Below are positions 58,170 to 58,375 of a DNA stretch of 58,375 nt, in pieces. Position numbers and translations under genes: made by a program. The stretch is from Chromohalobacter beijerinckii (GTDB taxonomy: Bacteria; Pseudomonadota; Gammaproteobacteria; Pseudomonadales; Halomonadaceae). Position 1 is the first letter of the stretch. Each line of letters starts with the position of its first letter. Location: contig NZ_JAKGAK010000020.1 of the NCBI RefSeq assembly GCF_023061185.1, positions 1 to 58,375 on the forward strand. The letters are read 5' to 3'. Below the pieces are notes generated by a model that was not told the DNA's origin, ran no database searches, and saw nothing but the letters and a program-made list of their open reading frames with translations.

Positions 58170-58375
58170 TTATACCCAATAGTGGGGCCACTCCTTGTCA
58201 CGGCCGACATTGTTAATGAACAAAGCGATTACCACGAGGACTACCGACCCTGCGAGTACCGGCGTGATCAAAAATTCCCAGTTATGTACGCCAGCCATCA
58301 TTACCACCAGAGGGTTAGCACCAGCTGGAGGATGTACCACTCTAAGCGTCTGCATGAGCGCGATTGCCGCACCTA
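58170..58375 (-). CDS. HPP-family membrane protein, 3' end only
   Basis: The C-terminal 67 residues of a membrane protein whose 5' part lies beyond the window. The segment IALMQTLRVVHPPAGANPLVVM contains the H-P-P motif that names the family, followed by one long hydrophobic helix (FLITPVLAGSVVLVVIALFINN). HPP proteins have four helices; some transport nitrite in plastids and cyanobacteria. Bacterial substrates are mostly unproven. Confidence 0.85.
   Translation of the reverse strand, partial: GAAIALMQTLRVVHPPAGANPLVVMMAGVHNWEFLITPVLAGSVVLVVIALFINNVGRDKEWPHYWV

Overview
The window looks like chromosome of a GC-rich, halophilic gammaproteobacterium of the Halomonas/Chromohalobacter type. This rests on gene content and order: a urt-ure urea block, a split trp pathway (trpE apart from trpGDC), the miaB-ybeZ-ybeY-corC-lnt run, the leuS-lptE-holA run, choline sulfatase, a sodium:solute symporter and a Na+/H+-type antiporter. 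The species assignment is inference. I see no phage, CRISPR array, tRNA, rRNA or transposase gene.

Layout. 1-3731: a Rap1a/Tai-like exported protein, a sodium:solute symporter with a small membrane partner, and a DUF1206 membrane protein. 3743-15774 (minus): one long urea block read urtA-urtB-urtC-urtD-urtE-ureD-ureA-ureB-ureC-GNAT-ureE-ureF-ureG-ureJ, mostly with 4-nt start/stop overlaps. Its upstream region carries a near-consensus sigma-54 promoter and two NtrC-like palindromes, so nitrogen limitation probably switches on urea uptake, hydrolysis and nickel supply together. 16130-24138: cobA, serS, a 147-bp MITE-like element, a YdiJ-type D-2-hydroxyglutarate dehydrogenase, a DUF2905 protein and a cation:proton antiporter with an RCK domain. 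24239-29679 (mostly minus): trpGDC and trpE. Each is preceded by a short leader ORF rich in Trp codons; the one before trpG is followed by a textbook attenuator. Two small genes lie between the trp units on the other strand.

29748-41627: gph, type II NADH dehydrogenase, single-chain dihydroxyacetone kinase, a GIY-YIG protein, rpe, then a transporter plus Tat-exported aldo/keto reductase pair bracketed by a 15-bp direct repeat, followed by ggt, an MFS gene, a YajG-like lipoprotein and tpm. 41685-48362: an SH3/coiled-coil protein, then the miaB-ybeZ-ybeY-corC-lnt run. 48432-52416: an accessory block (proline-racemase-like protein with both catalytic Cys replaced, MDR oxidoreductase, choline sulfatase) that interrupts the usual lnt to ybeL-leuS neighbourhood. 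52647-58375: ybeL-like gene, leuS, lptE, holA, a DUF488 gene and the 3' end of an HPP-family gene cut by the window edge.

Most of the window is housekeeping or well-known accessory metabolism. The most informative new observations are regulatory (paired trp leaders, NtrC/sigma-54 control of the urea block) and the Ser/Thr proline-racemase homologue.
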